The notes beneath the pieces are model-generated. The model made no database searches, was not told the DNA's origin, and was given only the letters and a program-made list of their open reading frames with translations. From Halobaculum saliterrae (lineage in GTDB: Archaea > Halobacteriota > Halobacteria > Halobacteriales > Haloferacaceae): DNA of 64,000 bases. Location: contig NZ_WUUS01000010.1 in assembly GCF_009831625.1 (NCBI RefSeq), forward strand, positions 62,001 through 126,000, in the 5' to 3' direction. Position 1 is the first letter of the stretch; every line of letters begins with the position of its first letter. The translations under genes were made by a program, and so were the position numbers. Of this stretch, positions 25,282 through 34,541 are shown one piece after another.

Positions 25282-26463
25282 CTACTCCAGCGCCGCGTCG
25301 AACGCCGCGTCCAGGTCCGCCTTCATGTCCTCGACGTGCTCGACGCCGACGGAGACCCGAATGAGTCCGTCGGTGAGTCCGGCCGCCTCCCGCTCCTCCT
25401 TCGGGATGGCCGCGTGCGTCATCGCCGCGGGCTGTTCGATGAGGCTCTCGACGCCGCCGAGGCTCTCCGCGAGCGTGAACACCTCCGTCTCCTCGACGAC
25501 GGTGCTGGCCTGCTCCAGCGTGCCGTCGAACTCGAAGGAGAGCATGCCGCCGAAGTCGTCCATCTGCTCGGCCGCGAGGTCGTGCTGCGGGTGGGAGTCG
25601 AGCCCGGGGTAGTAGACGCGTTCGACGGCGTCGTGGTCGTCGAGCCACGCCGCGAGGTCGCGGGCGTTGTCGCAGTGTCGGTCCATCCGCACGGGCAGCG
25701 TCTTCGTCCCCCGGAGCACGAGGAAGCAGTCGAACGGCGACGGCGTCGCGCCCACCGAGTTCTGGTAGAAGCCGATGCGCTCGTCCAACTCGGCGTCGTC
25801 GGTCACGAGCGCGCCGCCGACCACGTCCGAGTGGCCGCCGAGGTACTTCGTCAGCGAGTGGGAGACGATGTCGGCGCCGTGCTCCAGCGGGCGCTGGAGG
25901 TACGGCGTCGCGAACGTGTTGTCGACGGCACACAGCGCGTCGTGCTCGTGGGCGATGTCGGCGAGAGCCCCGATGTCGTTGACGCGCATCAGCGGGTTCG
26001 TCGGCGTCTCGACCCACAGCAGTTCGGTCTCCTCGCGCATCGCGTCGCGGACGGCGTCGTGGTCGGTCGTGTCCACGAAGTCGAACTCCAGGTCGTACTC
26101 CTCGTACACCTGCGTGAAGATCCGGTGGGTCCCGCCGTACACGTCGTCGCCCGTGACGACGTGGTCGCCCGCCGACAGCAGGTTACACACGGTGTTGATC
26201 GACCCCATTCCGGAGGAGAACGCGCGGCCGAACTCGCCGCCCTCCAGCGCCGCGAGGTTGGCCTCCAGATCGGTTCGGGTGGGGTTGCCGGTGCGGCTGT
26301 ACTCGTAGCCGCGGTGGTCGCCGGGGCCGTCCTGTTCGTACGTCGAGTTGGCGTGGATCGGCGTCATCAGCGCGCCCGTCTCGGGGTCGGGCTCTTGCCC
26401 CGCGTGGATCGCGGCCGTCTCGATGCGGAATCGGCTCTCGTCGGCGTCGCCGTCGTCGCTCAT
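25282..26463 (-). CDS. Cystathionine gamma-synthase/lyase-type PLP enzyme
   Basis: 393 residues of the Cys/Met metabolism PLP family. N-terminal FRIETAAIHAGQEPD, YSRTGNPTR (phosphate-binding Tyr/Arg), FSSGMGSI, and the Schiff-base Lys in SLTKYLGGHSDVVGG are present. Family members make cystathionine (gamma-synthase), split it (gamma-lyase) or sulfhydrylate O-acetylhomoserine; sequence alone does not separate them. The asd gene 190 bases downstream points to methionine synthesis from aspartate. Confidence 0.92.
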   Translation of the reverse strand: MSDDGDADESRFRIETAAIHAGQEPDPETGALMTPIHANSTYEQDGPGDHRGYEYSRTGNPTRTDLEANLAALEGGEFGRAFSSGMGSINTVCNLLSAGDHVVTGDDVYGGTHRIFTQVYEEYDLEFDFVDTTDHDAVRDAMREETELLWVETPTNPLMRVNDIGALADIAHEHDALCAVDNTFATPYLQRPLEHGADIVSHSLTKYLGGHSDVVGGALVTDDAELDERIGFYQNSVGATPSPFDCFLVLRGTKTLPVRMDRHCDNARDLAAWLDDHDAVERVYYPGLDSHPQHDLAAEQMDDFGGMLSFEFDGTLEQASTVVEETEVFTLAESLGGVESLIEQPAAMTHAAIPKEEREAAGLTDGLIRVSVGVEHVEDMKADLDAAFDAALE

Positions 26464-26657
26464 GGGCGGACCCACGGTGGCGGTCGGGGTGATTCTTGCC
26501 ATTCGCGCGTCCCTCCCCATCGCAGGTCCAGGGTCGACAGGAACTCGCTGGTCTGGGGTCGACAGGGGCCTCGATCCCCGCCGTCGCGACGGCGGAGTTG
26601 GGGGAATCACAAACACCTTGCCGCCCAGTCCCGAAGTCACGCGTATCAGGTGATTTC

Positions 26658-27770
26658 GTGACCGAGAAACGCGAGTACACGGACGACTACCCCGAGAAGA
26701 CGCTGTACATCCCCGGCCCGACGGAGGTGCGCGAGGACGTGATCGAGGCGATGGCCCAGCCGATGTTCGGCCACCGTATGGACCGGATGACGGATCTGTA
26801 CACGACCATCGTCGAGGACACCAAGGAGTTCCTCGGCACCGACAACGAAGTGATGATCCTCACGGCCTCCGGGACGGAGTTCTGGGAGGCGTCCACGCTC
26901 AACCTCGTCGACGAGAACATCCTCGTTCCCACGTGCGGGAGCTTCAGCGAGCGCCACGCCGACGTCGCCGAACGACTCGGCAAGGACGTGGACCGGCTGG
27001 AATACGAGTGGGGGGAGGCGATCAAGCCCGAGGACATCCGCGAGCACCTCGAGGCGAGCGACAAGCACTACGACGTGGTCGCGACCGTGATGAACGAGAG
27101 CTCGACCGGCGTCCGCAACCCCATCGAGGAGATCGGCGACGTGATCGCCGAGTACCCGGACACGTACTTCGTCGTCGACGCCGTCTCAGCGCTCGGCGGC
27201 GATCGCGTCGACATCGACGCCCACGGGATCGACGTGATCTTCAACTCCACGCAGAAGGCGTTCGCGATGCCGCCGGGACTGGCCGTCTGCGTCGTCAGCG
27301 ACGAGGCGTACGACCGGGAGCTTGAGAAGGACTCGGCCTCGTGGTACGGCGGCTTCCAGCGCGCGCTGGACTACTACGACCGGAAGGGGCAGACCCACTC
27401 CACGCCCGCGATCCCGGTGATGCTCGCGTACCGAAAACAGATGAAGCACATGCTCGACGAGGGGCACGAGGAGCGCGACGCCCGCCACCGGGAGATGGCC
27501 GAGTACACCCGCGACTGGGCGGACGAACACTTCGACATGTTCCCCGAGGAGGGGTACGAGTCCCAGACGGTCGCGTGCATCAAGAACACCCAAGGAATCG
27601 ACGTGGCGGCGACTATCGACCAAGTGAGCGATGAGTACGACATGGTGTTCTCGAACGGGTACGGCTCACAACTCGGCGAGGAGACGTTCCGCATCGGCCA
27701 CATGGGCGAGCACGACGTCGAGTCGATCCGGGCGCTCACCGACGCCATCGAGGACGTCGCGGGGCTGTAG
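26658..27770 (+). CDS. Class V aminotransferase (alanine-glyoxylate/serine-pyruvate type)
   Basis: 370 residues. The family N-terminus YIPGPTEVREDVIEAMAQPMFGHR is clear, as are ILTASGTEFWEA and the PLP lysine in NSTQKAFAMPPG. Members transfer amino groups from alanine, serine or aspartate to glyoxylate, pyruvate or hydroxypyruvate. A glyoxylate role would fit with malate synthase elsewhere in this window, but that is inference. I chose the GTG at 26658; no good TATA box is visible. Confidence 0.9.
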   Translation: MTEKREYTDDYPEKTLYIPGPTEVREDVIEAMAQPMFGHRMDRMTDLYTTIVEDTKEFLGTDNEVMILTASGTEFWEASTLNLVDENILVPTCGSFSERHADVAERLGKDVDRLEYEWGEAIKPEDIREHLEASDKHYDVVATVMNESSTGVRNPIEEIGDVIAEYPDTYFVVDAVSALGGDRVDIDAHGIDVIFNSTQKAFAMPPGLAVCVVSDEAYDRELEKDSASWYGGFQRALDYYDRKGQTHSTPAIPVMLAYRKQMKHMLDEGHEERDARHREMAEYTRDWADEHFDMFPEEGYESQTVACIKNTQGIDVAATIDQVSDEYDMVFSNGYGSQLGEETFRIGHMGEHDVESIRALTDAIEDVAGL

Positions 27771-28012
27771 TTCGCGGAGGGCGCCGCTCGTCGACGTGGA
27801 GTGTCGCCCGGAACACTAACGAGCCGGCGTCATCCCGTGGCGGCGTGCCGCGTCGGCCGGTAAACCCTCGTGCCGGGCGTCCGCGATCGCGGCTCGCGGC
27901 GGGCCGTGTGTCGCGCGCCCGGGTTCTCCGCACCGTCATCGCACCCTGGCGGGTCTACTGGGGCGGGGACTGAAGGCGCGCATCCCGCGTTAGCACGCGG
28001 CGGTACAAACCG

Positions 28013-28486
28013 CTACCGGAGGAACTTCGAGAGCCGGTCCCTGAGCGACGAGTCGTCGCCCAGCTTCAGATAGAACGCGTCGCCGCCGTCCTCGTAGTAG
28101 TTCTCGATGCGGCGGACCACCTGAAAGCCGATGTGCTCGTAGAAGTCCAGCGCCGCCTCGTTCGTCGTTCGCGCGTGACACGACACCGAGCGGTTCGCCT
28201 CGGCGACCTCGGCGACGAGCCGCTCGCCGTAGCCGCGCCCTCGAACCCGAGGCGCGACGGCCAGAAAGAGGATGTAGCCGTCGCGGCGTGCCGCCGCGAA
28301 GCCGACGAGGTCGTCGTCCTCGACGAGCAGGTGGCACTCCGCCCGCTTGTAGGCGTTCATGAAGAAGCCGCGGCGCTGCTTGAGCACCCCGTCTCGCTCG
28401 CGGATCTCCTCCTTCAGCGCCCAGGCGGCCTCGGCGTGGGTGGCCTCCCCCGGGGAGTCCATGCGTTTCTCGACGTTGACGCTCAC
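28013..28486 (-). CDS. GNAT N-acetyltransferase
   Basis: 157 residues with the acetyl-CoA loop AVAPRVRGRGYGERLVAEV and the C-terminal TTNEAALDFYEHIGFQVVRRIENYY, close to RimI/Ard1-type protein N-terminal acetyltransferases. Haloarchaea acetylate many protein N-termini, so this may be one of those enzymes. The GTG at 28486 is supported by GTTAAATG on the minus strand, 27 bases upstream. Confidence 0.87.
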   Translation of the reverse strand: MSVNVEKRMDSPGEATHAEAAWALKEEIRERDGVLKQRRGFFMNAYKRAECHLLVEDDDLVGFAAARRDGYILFLAVAPRVRGRGYGERLVAEVAEANRSVSCHARTTNEAALDFYEHIGFQVVRRIENYYEDGGDAFYLKLGDDSSLRDRLSKFLR

Positions 28487-28625
28487 GTGACGGGTTCTAC
28501 TGCTGAGGCGCATTTAACTCCACCGTCGGCGGGCCTCCACGCCGGATACACGCTCGGAGACCGCGACGACGCAGAGACGGCCGAAGGGGCACCGCTTTTG
28601 GTTCCCTCGTCCGTCCGGGTCGGTA

Positions 28626-29858
28626 ATGTCGAGTCGGTCCCCCGACCGGCGGAGCGGATCGGTCGTCGAGGCGGTTCGGAGCGCGTTCGTCACCGGGGTG
28701 GCAGTAGTCGTGCCGCTGTTGCTCTCGCTCATCGTCCTCGCGGTCGCCGGACGCTACGTCTACCAGTACCTCGATCTGTTCTCGACGCTGGTTCTCGATC
28801 TGAGCTCGGGCACCCGGTACGTCGTCTCCGTGTCCGGCGTCAGACTCTCGCTGACGAAGGAGTCGCTGATCGAACTCCTGACGCCGGTGGTGTTGGCGTC
28901 GATCGTTCTGACCGTCGGCGCGTTCATCAACGCGACGCGGTTCGGGGCGGTCGCCGTCGACTACCTGGACGCCGCGGTCGGACACGTTCCGGGGATCGGC
29001 GCCGTCTACGAGTCGTTCCGCGAGATGTCGGACGTGATGATCAACGAGGACGCACAGAACTTCCGCGACGTGAAGCTGGTCGAGTTCCCCCACGAGGGCG
29101 CGTACACGCTCGGGTTCCTCACGACCGAGACGCCCGACGCGCTCCGCGAGCCCGCCGGACACGAGCGGATGTTGACGCTGTTTCTCCCGCTGGCACCCAA
29201 CCCGGTGATGGGCGGGCATCTCGTCCACATGCCTGCCGACCGCGTGATGGACGTGGACATGACCGTCGAGGAGGGGATACGCGCGGTCGTCACGAGCGGC
29301 GTGGCGGTCTCGGGCGGCTCGGAGGGGAGCGACGACGGGCTCTCCGCCCGACAGCTCCGAACGCTCTCCCGGGTGGAACACGCGGATCAGCGACTCAGTC
29401 CCGAGATGGACGCGCCGAGCGTCCGGCGATCCGAGCCGGAGTCGACCGATCGGATCGACCAATGGGACCGACAGGTCGCTCCGAAACAGTCGGAGACGCC
29501 GGCCGACGTCGCACGGCGGACCCGAGAACAGCGGGAGGCTTCCGAGGAGGACGCCGGGCGAAAGACCGACCACAGTCAGCAGTACTCGTTGTACGGTGGC
29601 TCGGAGGCGACCTCGACGCCCGCGCGGGACGCCGGACGGTACGAGGTGGAGTCCGACGGGAGCGAGAGGGTGCCGGAACGCGAGGCGGACAGGCCGGCGG
29701 CCGACCGCGACGGGGCCGATACGCCGACCGCCGCGGAACCGCAGTCGGGGTCGGAACCCGAGCCCTGGACGGACGCAGATCCGCCAGACGAACCCACCCG
29801 AGACGGCGGGGACGAGGGAAGCGACGGCGGCGACGAGCGTGAGGGGGACAACGAGTAG
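28626..29858 (+). CDS. DUF502 family membrane protein with long charged tail
   Basis: 410 residues. The N-terminal 215 are the DUF502 domain: two transmembrane helices (about 20-45 and 85-108), then VGHVPGIGAVYESFREMSDVM and GFLTTE, with PLAPNPVMGGHLVHMP near its end. The C-terminal about 190 residues are acidic, Ser/Asp/Glu-rich, low-complexity and probably disordered, as is typical of haloarchaeal members. The role is unknown. Archease follows 36 bases later. Confidence 0.85.
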   Translation: MSSRSPDRRSGSVVEAVRSAFVTGVAVVVPLLLSLIVLAVAGRYVYQYLDLFSTLVLDLSSGTRYVVSVSGVRLSLTKESLIELLTPVVLASIVLTVGAFINATRFGAVAVDYLDAAVGHVPGIGAVYESFREMSDVMINEDAQNFRDVKLVEFPHEGAYTLGFLTTETPDALREPAGHERMLTLFLPLAPNPVMGGHLVHMPADRVMDVDMTVEEGIRAVVTSGVAVSGGSEGSDDGLSARQLRTLSRVEHADQRLSPEMDAPSVRRSEPESTDRIDQWDRQVAPKQSETPADVARRTREQREASEEDAGRKTDHSQQYSLYGGSEATSTPARDAGRYEVESDGSERVPEREADRPAADRDGADTPTAAEPQSGSEPEPWTDADPPDEPTRDGGDEGSDGGDEREGDNE

Positions 29859-29894
29859 GTTAACAGACGGCGGCGCGAACTCGACACCCAACCC

Positions 29895-30374
29895 GTGAGC
29901 GAGGACACAGAGCGAACAGGTCGGAACGCCACCGCCGAGGCGGACGACGGCGCCGACGACAGCCGCTGGTTCGAGCTTCGAGAACACACCGCCGACGTCG
30001 CCGTGGCGGCGGCCGCGGACTCGCTCGCGGGCGTGTTCGCCGCCGTCGCCGAGGGGCTGACCGCGGCGATGTGCGACTCGATCCCCACGACCGGCGACCG
30101 GTTCGAGATACTCGCCCGGTCGGAATCGCCGGAGGCGGCGCTGTTCGACTACCTCGACGACTGTATCTACGAACGGGACGTCCGCGGCGTGTTGCCGGTC
30201 GACCACCGAGCGACCGTCCGCCGGGACGGCGAGGAGTGGGTCGTCGAGGCCACCGCGCGCGGCGTTCCTCTGGCGGACGTCACCGCACGCGACGTGAAGG
30301 CGGTGACGTACTCGGAGATGGAACTCACGGAGGCCGACGACGGGTGGCGCGCGTACGTGGTCTTCGACGTCTGA
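29895..30374 (+). CDS. Archease
   Basis: A 159-residue activator of the RNA ligase RtcB; it speeds guanylylation and allows multiple turnover in tRNA splicing and RNA repair. The hallmark EHTADVAVAA motif, LFDYLDDCIYERDV and the late AVTYSEMELTE are present. The first about 25 residues are an added acidic tail. GTG start, with GTTAAC about 32 bases upstream. RtcB is two genes downstream, so the partners share a locus. Confidence 0.93.
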   Translation: MSEDTERTGRNATAEADDGADDSRWFELREHTADVAVAAAADSLAGVFAAVAEGLTAAMCDSIPTTGDRFEILARSESPEAALFDYLDDCIYERDVRGVLPVDHRATVRRDGEEWVVEATARGVPLADVTARDVKAVTYSEMELTEADDGWRAYVVFDV

Positions 30375-30445
30375 ACGGGACCCCCGTCGACATGTGTGTG
30401 AGTTGGTCACAGGATTTAGGACCACAGGGCACGCGCGTCAACACC

Positions 30446-31621
30446 ATGCGATCCCGTTCCCGGAACGCTGTCGTCGCGTCCGTCGCGCACGTCGGCGCGC
30501 TCGTCGCGGTCATCGCGGGCGCGTCAGGCCTCGCGGCCGCACACGTAGAGTACGTGACTGACGGGGAGGGCGGCGACCCGATCGCCTTCATGGCGGCCGC
30601 GCTGTCCGAGCCGATCGTCGTGCTGGCGCTCGGCGGCGGCGGCGTCGCCGTCGTCGGCACGATGGCGGCGTATCTCCGGGTTCAGCCGCTTCGAAGCGAT
30701 ATCTCCGTGATACGCCGGGCGCTGACCGACTACACCGACCTGTTGCCGTGGCTGCTCCGCCTCGGGATCGGACTGCCGATGGTCGGCGCCGGGTTCGCGG
30801 GCTACCTGTTCACCCCGTTGGTCACGGCGGCGGACACCGGTGTGCCCGTCAGGCTGTTCGGCGTCGCCGTCGGCTTCGCGCTGCTGTTCGGGCTGGCGAC
30901 GCGGTTCGTCGCGGGCGCCGCGCTGGTATCCTATCTCGTGTTGCTCCCGATCCATCCGTCGATGTTCTTCGCGTTCGAGTACGTCGCGGGGTTGCTGGCG
31001 ATCGTGCTCGTCGGGGGCGGTCGTCCGAGCGCCGACCACGTCATCGCGAGGATGGCCGCGAACGAGGAGACGGTCTACTCCCGATACGACCCGTTCTACC
31101 GGGAGATCGCCGTCCCCGTCGGCAGCCGGCTCGACGAGTACCGACGGTACGTCCCGACGATCGTCCGGGTGGGGATGGGGATCGTCTTCATGTATCTGGC
31201 GCTCGCCGAGAAGCTCCTCGCGCCCGACCAAGCGCTCGCGGTCGTCGAACAGTACGGCCTGTCGACACTGGTTCCGGTGCCGCCGGAGCTGTGGGTGCTC
31301 GGCGCGGCCGTCACCGAGTTGTTCCTCGGCGTCCTGCTCGTCCTCGGGTTGTTCACGCGCGCGGCCTCCGCGTCGGCGTTCTTCGTGTTCACGACCACGC
31401 TGTTCGGACTCGCGGACGACCCCGTGCTCGCCCATATCTCGCTGTTCGGCCTGGTTTCGGTGCTGCTCGTCACCGGCGCGGGCCCGTTCTCGATCGACAC
31501 GGCCGTCTTCCGGGCGCCGAACGAGCGAGGCGAACCCGGCATCGGGTCGGACGCGGTTCGCACCGCCGCGTCGAGCGCGGGCGACGTGTCCGGATCGGTC
31601 CTCGGCGACGACGACCGGTAG
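30446..31621 (+). CDS. DoxX-like integral membrane protein
   Basis: 391 residues with about ten hydrophobic helices and a short signal-like N-terminus ending AAAHVEY. The C-terminal half (about 230-360) has the four-helix DoxX layout: RVGMGIVFMYLALAEKLLAPD, ELFLGVLLVLGLFTRAASAS, FLVSVLL-type last helix. The N-terminal half resembles a second, diverged copy. Possible roles are in quinone or redox chemistry, but nothing catalytic is visible. It sits between archease and rtcB with its own TATA-like GATTTAGG near 30412-30419. Confidence 0.75.
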   Translation: MRSRSRNAVVASVAHVGALVAVIAGASGLAAAHVEYVTDGEGGDPIAFMAAALSEPIVVLALGGGGVAVVGTMAAYLRVQPLRSDISVIRRALTDYTDLLPWLLRLGIGLPMVGAGFAGYLFTPLVTAADTGVPVRLFGVAVGFALLFGLATRFVAGAALVSYLVLLPIHPSMFFAFEYVAGLLAIVLVGGGRPSADHVIARMAANEETVYSRYDPFYREIAVPVGSRLDEYRRYVPTIVRVGMGIVFMYLALAEKLLAPDQALAVVEQYGLSTLVPVPPELWVLGAAVTELFLGVLLVLGLFTRAASASAFFVFTTTLFGLADDPVLAHISLFGLVSVLLVTGAGPFSIDTAVFRAPNERGEPGIGSDAVRTAASSAGDVSGSVLGDDDR

Positions 31622-31643
31622 TAACGCTATTCCGTTCGCCAAC

Positions 31644-31650
31644 GGGAGGT
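31644..31650 (+). promoter_or_regulatory. Shine-Dalgarno sequence of rtcB
   Basis: GGGAGGT, complementary to the CCTCC at the 16S rRNA 3' end, lies 6 bases before the ATG at 31657. It fixes that start and shows rtcB is translated from a leadered, probably polycistronic message. Confidence 0.75.
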
Positions 31651-31656
31651 ACCGAC

Positions 31657-33174
31657 ATGACAGACACCGCCGAAACCCGCGAGTACGACGGGATCGAACT
31701 CCGCAAGGTCCGTGAGTTCGTCTGGGAGATCCCGCAGGAGGGAGGGATGAACGCTCCCGCACGCGTGCTCGCGAGCGACGCACTCCTCGAACAGATCGGC
31801 GACGACAAGACGCTCCAGCAACTGCGGAACGCGACACACCTGCCGGGGATCACGACCTACGCCGCGTGCATGCCCGACGGGCATCAGGGGTACGGGTTCC
31901 CCGTCGGCGGGGTCGGCGCGACCGACGCGGAGGACGGCTGTATCTCGCCCGGAGCGGTCGGCTACGACATCAACTGCGGCGTCCGGATGATCCGAACGAA
32001 CCTCACCTACGAGGACCTACAGGGCAACGAGGAGGAACTCGTCGAGAGCCTCTTCGCGAACGTCCCCTCGGGGCTCGGCGGCGGCGGGATCGTCGAGGGC
32101 GACGCCGACACCGTCGAGGCGGTGCTCGAGCGCGGCATGGAGTGGGCGCTCGCGGAGGGGTACGCGACCGGGGACGACCTCGATCACTGCGAGGACGAGG
32201 GTCGTCGCCCCGACGCGCGCCCGGAGTTCGTCTCACAGAAGGCGAAGGACCGCGGTCGGAACCAGCTCGGAAGCCTCGGCTCGGGGAATCACTTCCTCGA
32301 GATCCAGCGCGTCACCGACGTGTTCGACGAGGCAATCGCCGACTCGTTCGGCCTCCAAGAGGATCAGATCGTCGTGTTGATCCACTGCGGGTCGCGCGGA
32401 CTGGGCCACCAAGTGTGCACCGACTACCTCCGGAAGATCGAGAAAGGGCACGGCGACCTGCTCGAATCGCTTCCCGACAAGGAGCTCGCGGCGGCGCCCG
32501 CCGGCTCGGAGCTCGCCGACGAGTACTACGGCGCGATGTGCGCGGCGATCAACTTCGCGTGGGTGAACCGGCAGCTCATCACCCACCGGACGCGCCGCGT
32601 GTTCGAACGGGTGTTCCGCGCGGACGCCGACGAACTCGGGATGGAACTCCTCTACGACGTGGCCCACAATATCGCGAAGAAGGAAATCCACGAGGTCGGC
32701 GTCGACGAGGACGGCACCGCCGTACCCACGGAGGACGCCGTCGCTCACGAGGAGCGCGAGCTGTACGTCCACCGAAAGGGCGCTACGCGCGCGTTCCCGG
32801 CCGGTCGCGAGGAGGTTCCCGCGGCCTACCGCGACGTGGGGCAGCCGGTCATCATTCCCGGGAGCATGGGCGCCGGTAGCTACGTGCTCGTCGGCGGCGA
32901 CGAGTCGCTCGCCCAGACCTTCGGCTCGACTGCTCACGGCGCCGGCCGAGTGATGAGCCGTACCGCTGCGAAGCAGGAGTACTGGGGGGAGACCGTGCAG
33001 GACGAGCTGCGCGACCAGGACCACATCTACGTGAAGGCACAGTCGGGCGCGACGGTCGCCGAGGAGGCGCCCGGCGTGTACAAGGACGTCGACGAGGTCG
33101 TCCGCGTGAGCGACGCGCTCGGCATCGGCGACAAGGTCGCTCGAACCTTCCCCGTCTGCAATATCAAGGGATAG
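31657..33174 (+). CDS. rtcB: RNA-splicing ligase RtcB
   Basis: A 505-residue GTP- and Mn-dependent ligase joining 2',3'-cyclic phosphate (or 3'-phosphate) and 5'-OH ends, as in archaeal tRNA exon joining. Metal and nucleotide residues are visible: DINCGVRM (Cys107), HCGSRGLGHQ (first His 243), GSMGAGSYVL and the guanylylated His in TAHGAGR (His427). No intein is present, unlike some archaeal copies. It follows the DoxX-like gene by 35 bases and forms a locus with archease. Confidence 0.97.
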   Translation: MTDTAETREYDGIELRKVREFVWEIPQEGGMNAPARVLASDALLEQIGDDKTLQQLRNATHLPGITTYAACMPDGHQGYGFPVGGVGATDAEDGCISPGAVGYDINCGVRMIRTNLTYEDLQGNEEELVESLFANVPSGLGGGGIVEGDADTVEAVLERGMEWALAEGYATGDDLDHCEDEGRRPDARPEFVSQKAKDRGRNQLGSLGSGNHFLEIQRVTDVFDEAIADSFGLQEDQIVVLIHCGSRGLGHQVCTDYLRKIEKGHGDLLESLPDKELAAAPAGSELADEYYGAMCAAINFAWVNRQLITHRTRRVFERVFRADADELGMELLYDVAHNIAKKEIHEVGVDEDGTAVPTEDAVAHEERELYVHRKGATRAFPAGREEVPAAYRDVGQPVIIPGSMGAGSYVLVGGDESLAQTFGSTAHGAGRVMSRTAAKQEYWGETVQDELRDQDHIYVKAQSGATVAEEAPGVYKDVDEVVRVSDALGIGDKVARTFPVCNIKG

Positions 33175-33359
33175 CCGCTCCGCTCGTCGGAGGTGGGGCT
33201 GACAGGCGACGCCCCGCACCGTCCACGGCACGCGGCGTCGCACACCCGCGCTCGCACCGTGGTGACCGTCACGTCACGACGGCGATGGTCCCGGGTTCGT
33301 ATTTGAACGTTCGGCCCGCGGGCGACCGCGATCGATTCGCGGGGATGCTGCGTTCGAAG

Positions 33360-33758
33360 TCAGTAGAATCCGCTCGACGGACCGGAAGGACCGTCGGGTT
33401 CCTCGGGCCCCGGGGGCGACTTCGATCCGCGACCCTCCGCGAGTTCGACGCGTTCCCCCTCCGTGTCGGCGCGTCGCGGGTCGATCTCGCGGCCGTCCTC
33501 GAACTTCACGAACGAGAGGTAGAACCGTTCCCCGCAGCCCTCTGCCTCCGCGGCGTCCTCGTCCGCAGGCGACGGGCACTCGCCGCAGACGAACGCGACG
33601 CCGTCGGCGGCGCCGTCCTCGAACGGCTCGTCGGGATCGGCGTACTCCCAGCCCTCGAACGGGTACGGCGTGACGGCCTTGTCCGAGAGGTAGCCGTCGC
33701 GCTCCAGTTCGACGAGCGTCCCGCAGTGAGGACAGTAGTAGGTGACCGGGTAGCCCAT
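33360..33758 (-). CDS. Zinc-ribbon-like haloarchaeal protein
   Basis: 132 residues. It opens GYPVTYYCPHCGTLVELERDGYLSDKAVTPYPFEGW, with a CPHC knuckle, and later has CGECPSP and EGCGERFYLSFV, giving a possible four-Cys zinc site. The C-terminal about 40 residues are Pro/Gly/Ser-rich. No family name recognised. The frame extends upstream, but the ATG at 33758 is where conserved-looking sequence begins. Confidence 0.75.
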   Translation of the reverse strand: MGYPVTYYCPHCGTLVELERDGYLSDKAVTPYPFEGWEYADPDEPFEDGAADGVAFVCGECPSPADEDAAEAEGCGERFYLSFVKFEDGREIDPRRADTEGERVELAEGRGSKSPPGPEEPDGPSGPSSGFY

Positions 33759-33859
33759 ACCGGATCCGAGGGGCCGGCGGCACTTGCCTCCGTCGGCGGC
33801 GTCGTCCCGCGGCTCCCGGAACGCGGATTTCAAGCCCCCGGACCCCCAGTCGGGATCCA

Positions 33860-34252
33860 ATGACACCCGAGGAGACGGTACGGGCGTACTACGACGCCCT
33901 CCGGGCGGGCGAGGCGCTCGCGCCGTTTTTCGTCGAGTCGCCGGCGACGGTGAAGGTAGGGATCAGCGAACGGCTCGTGGGGTACGCCGAGATCGCGAAC
34001 GCCCTGCGCGAGCAGACGCGAACGACCGAAGACTGGAGCGTTCAGAGCCACGACCTGCAGGTCGTCGAACGCGACGGGGCCGCCGCCGTCGCCGACGCGG
34101 TGTCGCTGTCGTGGTACGACGCCGAGGCGTTCGCCGAGCGCTCGTTCGAGACGCGCTGGAGCGGGACGCTTCTCCCCGGTGAGGACGGGTGGGCGTTCGC
34201 GGGGATGCACGTCTCGGTCGGGACCGACCTCGATTCGGGTATCGATCGCTGA
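33860..34252 (+). CDS. SnoaL/NTF2-like fold protein
   Basis: 130 residues. TPEETVRAYYDALRAGEALAPFFVES and the alternating strand pattern ending TRWSGTLLPGEDGWAFAGMHVS fit the NTF2-like (SnoaL, DUF3225) cone fold, used for small-molecule binding or isomerisation. No catalytic residue assignment is possible. The stop overlaps the next ATG by one base (TGATG), so the two are coupled. GATTTCAA about 27 bases upstream is a likely TATA box. Confidence 0.8.
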   Translation: MTPEETVRAYYDALRAGEALAPFFVESPATVKVGISERLVGYAEIANALREQTRTTEDWSVQSHDLQVVERDGAAAVADAVSLSWYDAEAFAERSFETRWSGTLLPGEDGWAFAGMHVSVGTDLDSGIDR

Positions 34253-34473
34253 TGGTCGGCCCGAGCATCACGAAGGAGAAGCGCGACGCGACGAACCGAC
34301 GGCTCAAGGTCGGGCTGGTGCTCCTCATCGGCGTCTCGGGCGGACTCGTGTCGTTACAGGCGGACCCGACGCCGGCACAGATCGCCGCGGCCATCGGCGT
34401 CTCGCTCCTCATCGGTGTGGCGCTGACGTGGTTCGTCGTGCGGACGCTGAAGGAGTACTCACCCAAGCGGTAG
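34252..34473 (+). CDS. 73-residue two-helix membrane protein
   Basis: A short basic N-terminus (ITKEKRDATNRRLK) leads into two transmembrane helices (about 19-36 and 45-65) and a basic tail EYSPKR. No family name recognised. Coupled to the NTF2-like gene by a TGATG overlap. Confidence 0.7.
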   Translation: MVGPSITKEKRDATNRRLKVGLVLLIGVSGGLVSLQADPTPAQIAAAIGVSLLIGVALTWFVVRTLKEYSPKR

Positions 34474-34541
34474 CCGGCCGGACCGAGTCAGTCGGACGGC
34501 CGCGCCCGGGGTTCCGGCGTCCGTAGTTCTGTCACCCGCAG

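Noticed and set aside
27771..28012. Possible RNA gene in the 242-base gap after the aminotransferase
   Set aside because: Only a small CCGCG/CGCGG hairpin near 27986-28001 is visible; no conserved RNA motif recognised.
28497..30425. 642-residue minus-strand frame opposite the DUF502 and archease genes
   Set aside because: No motifs; Arg/Val/His-rich shadow of two well-supported plus-strand genes.
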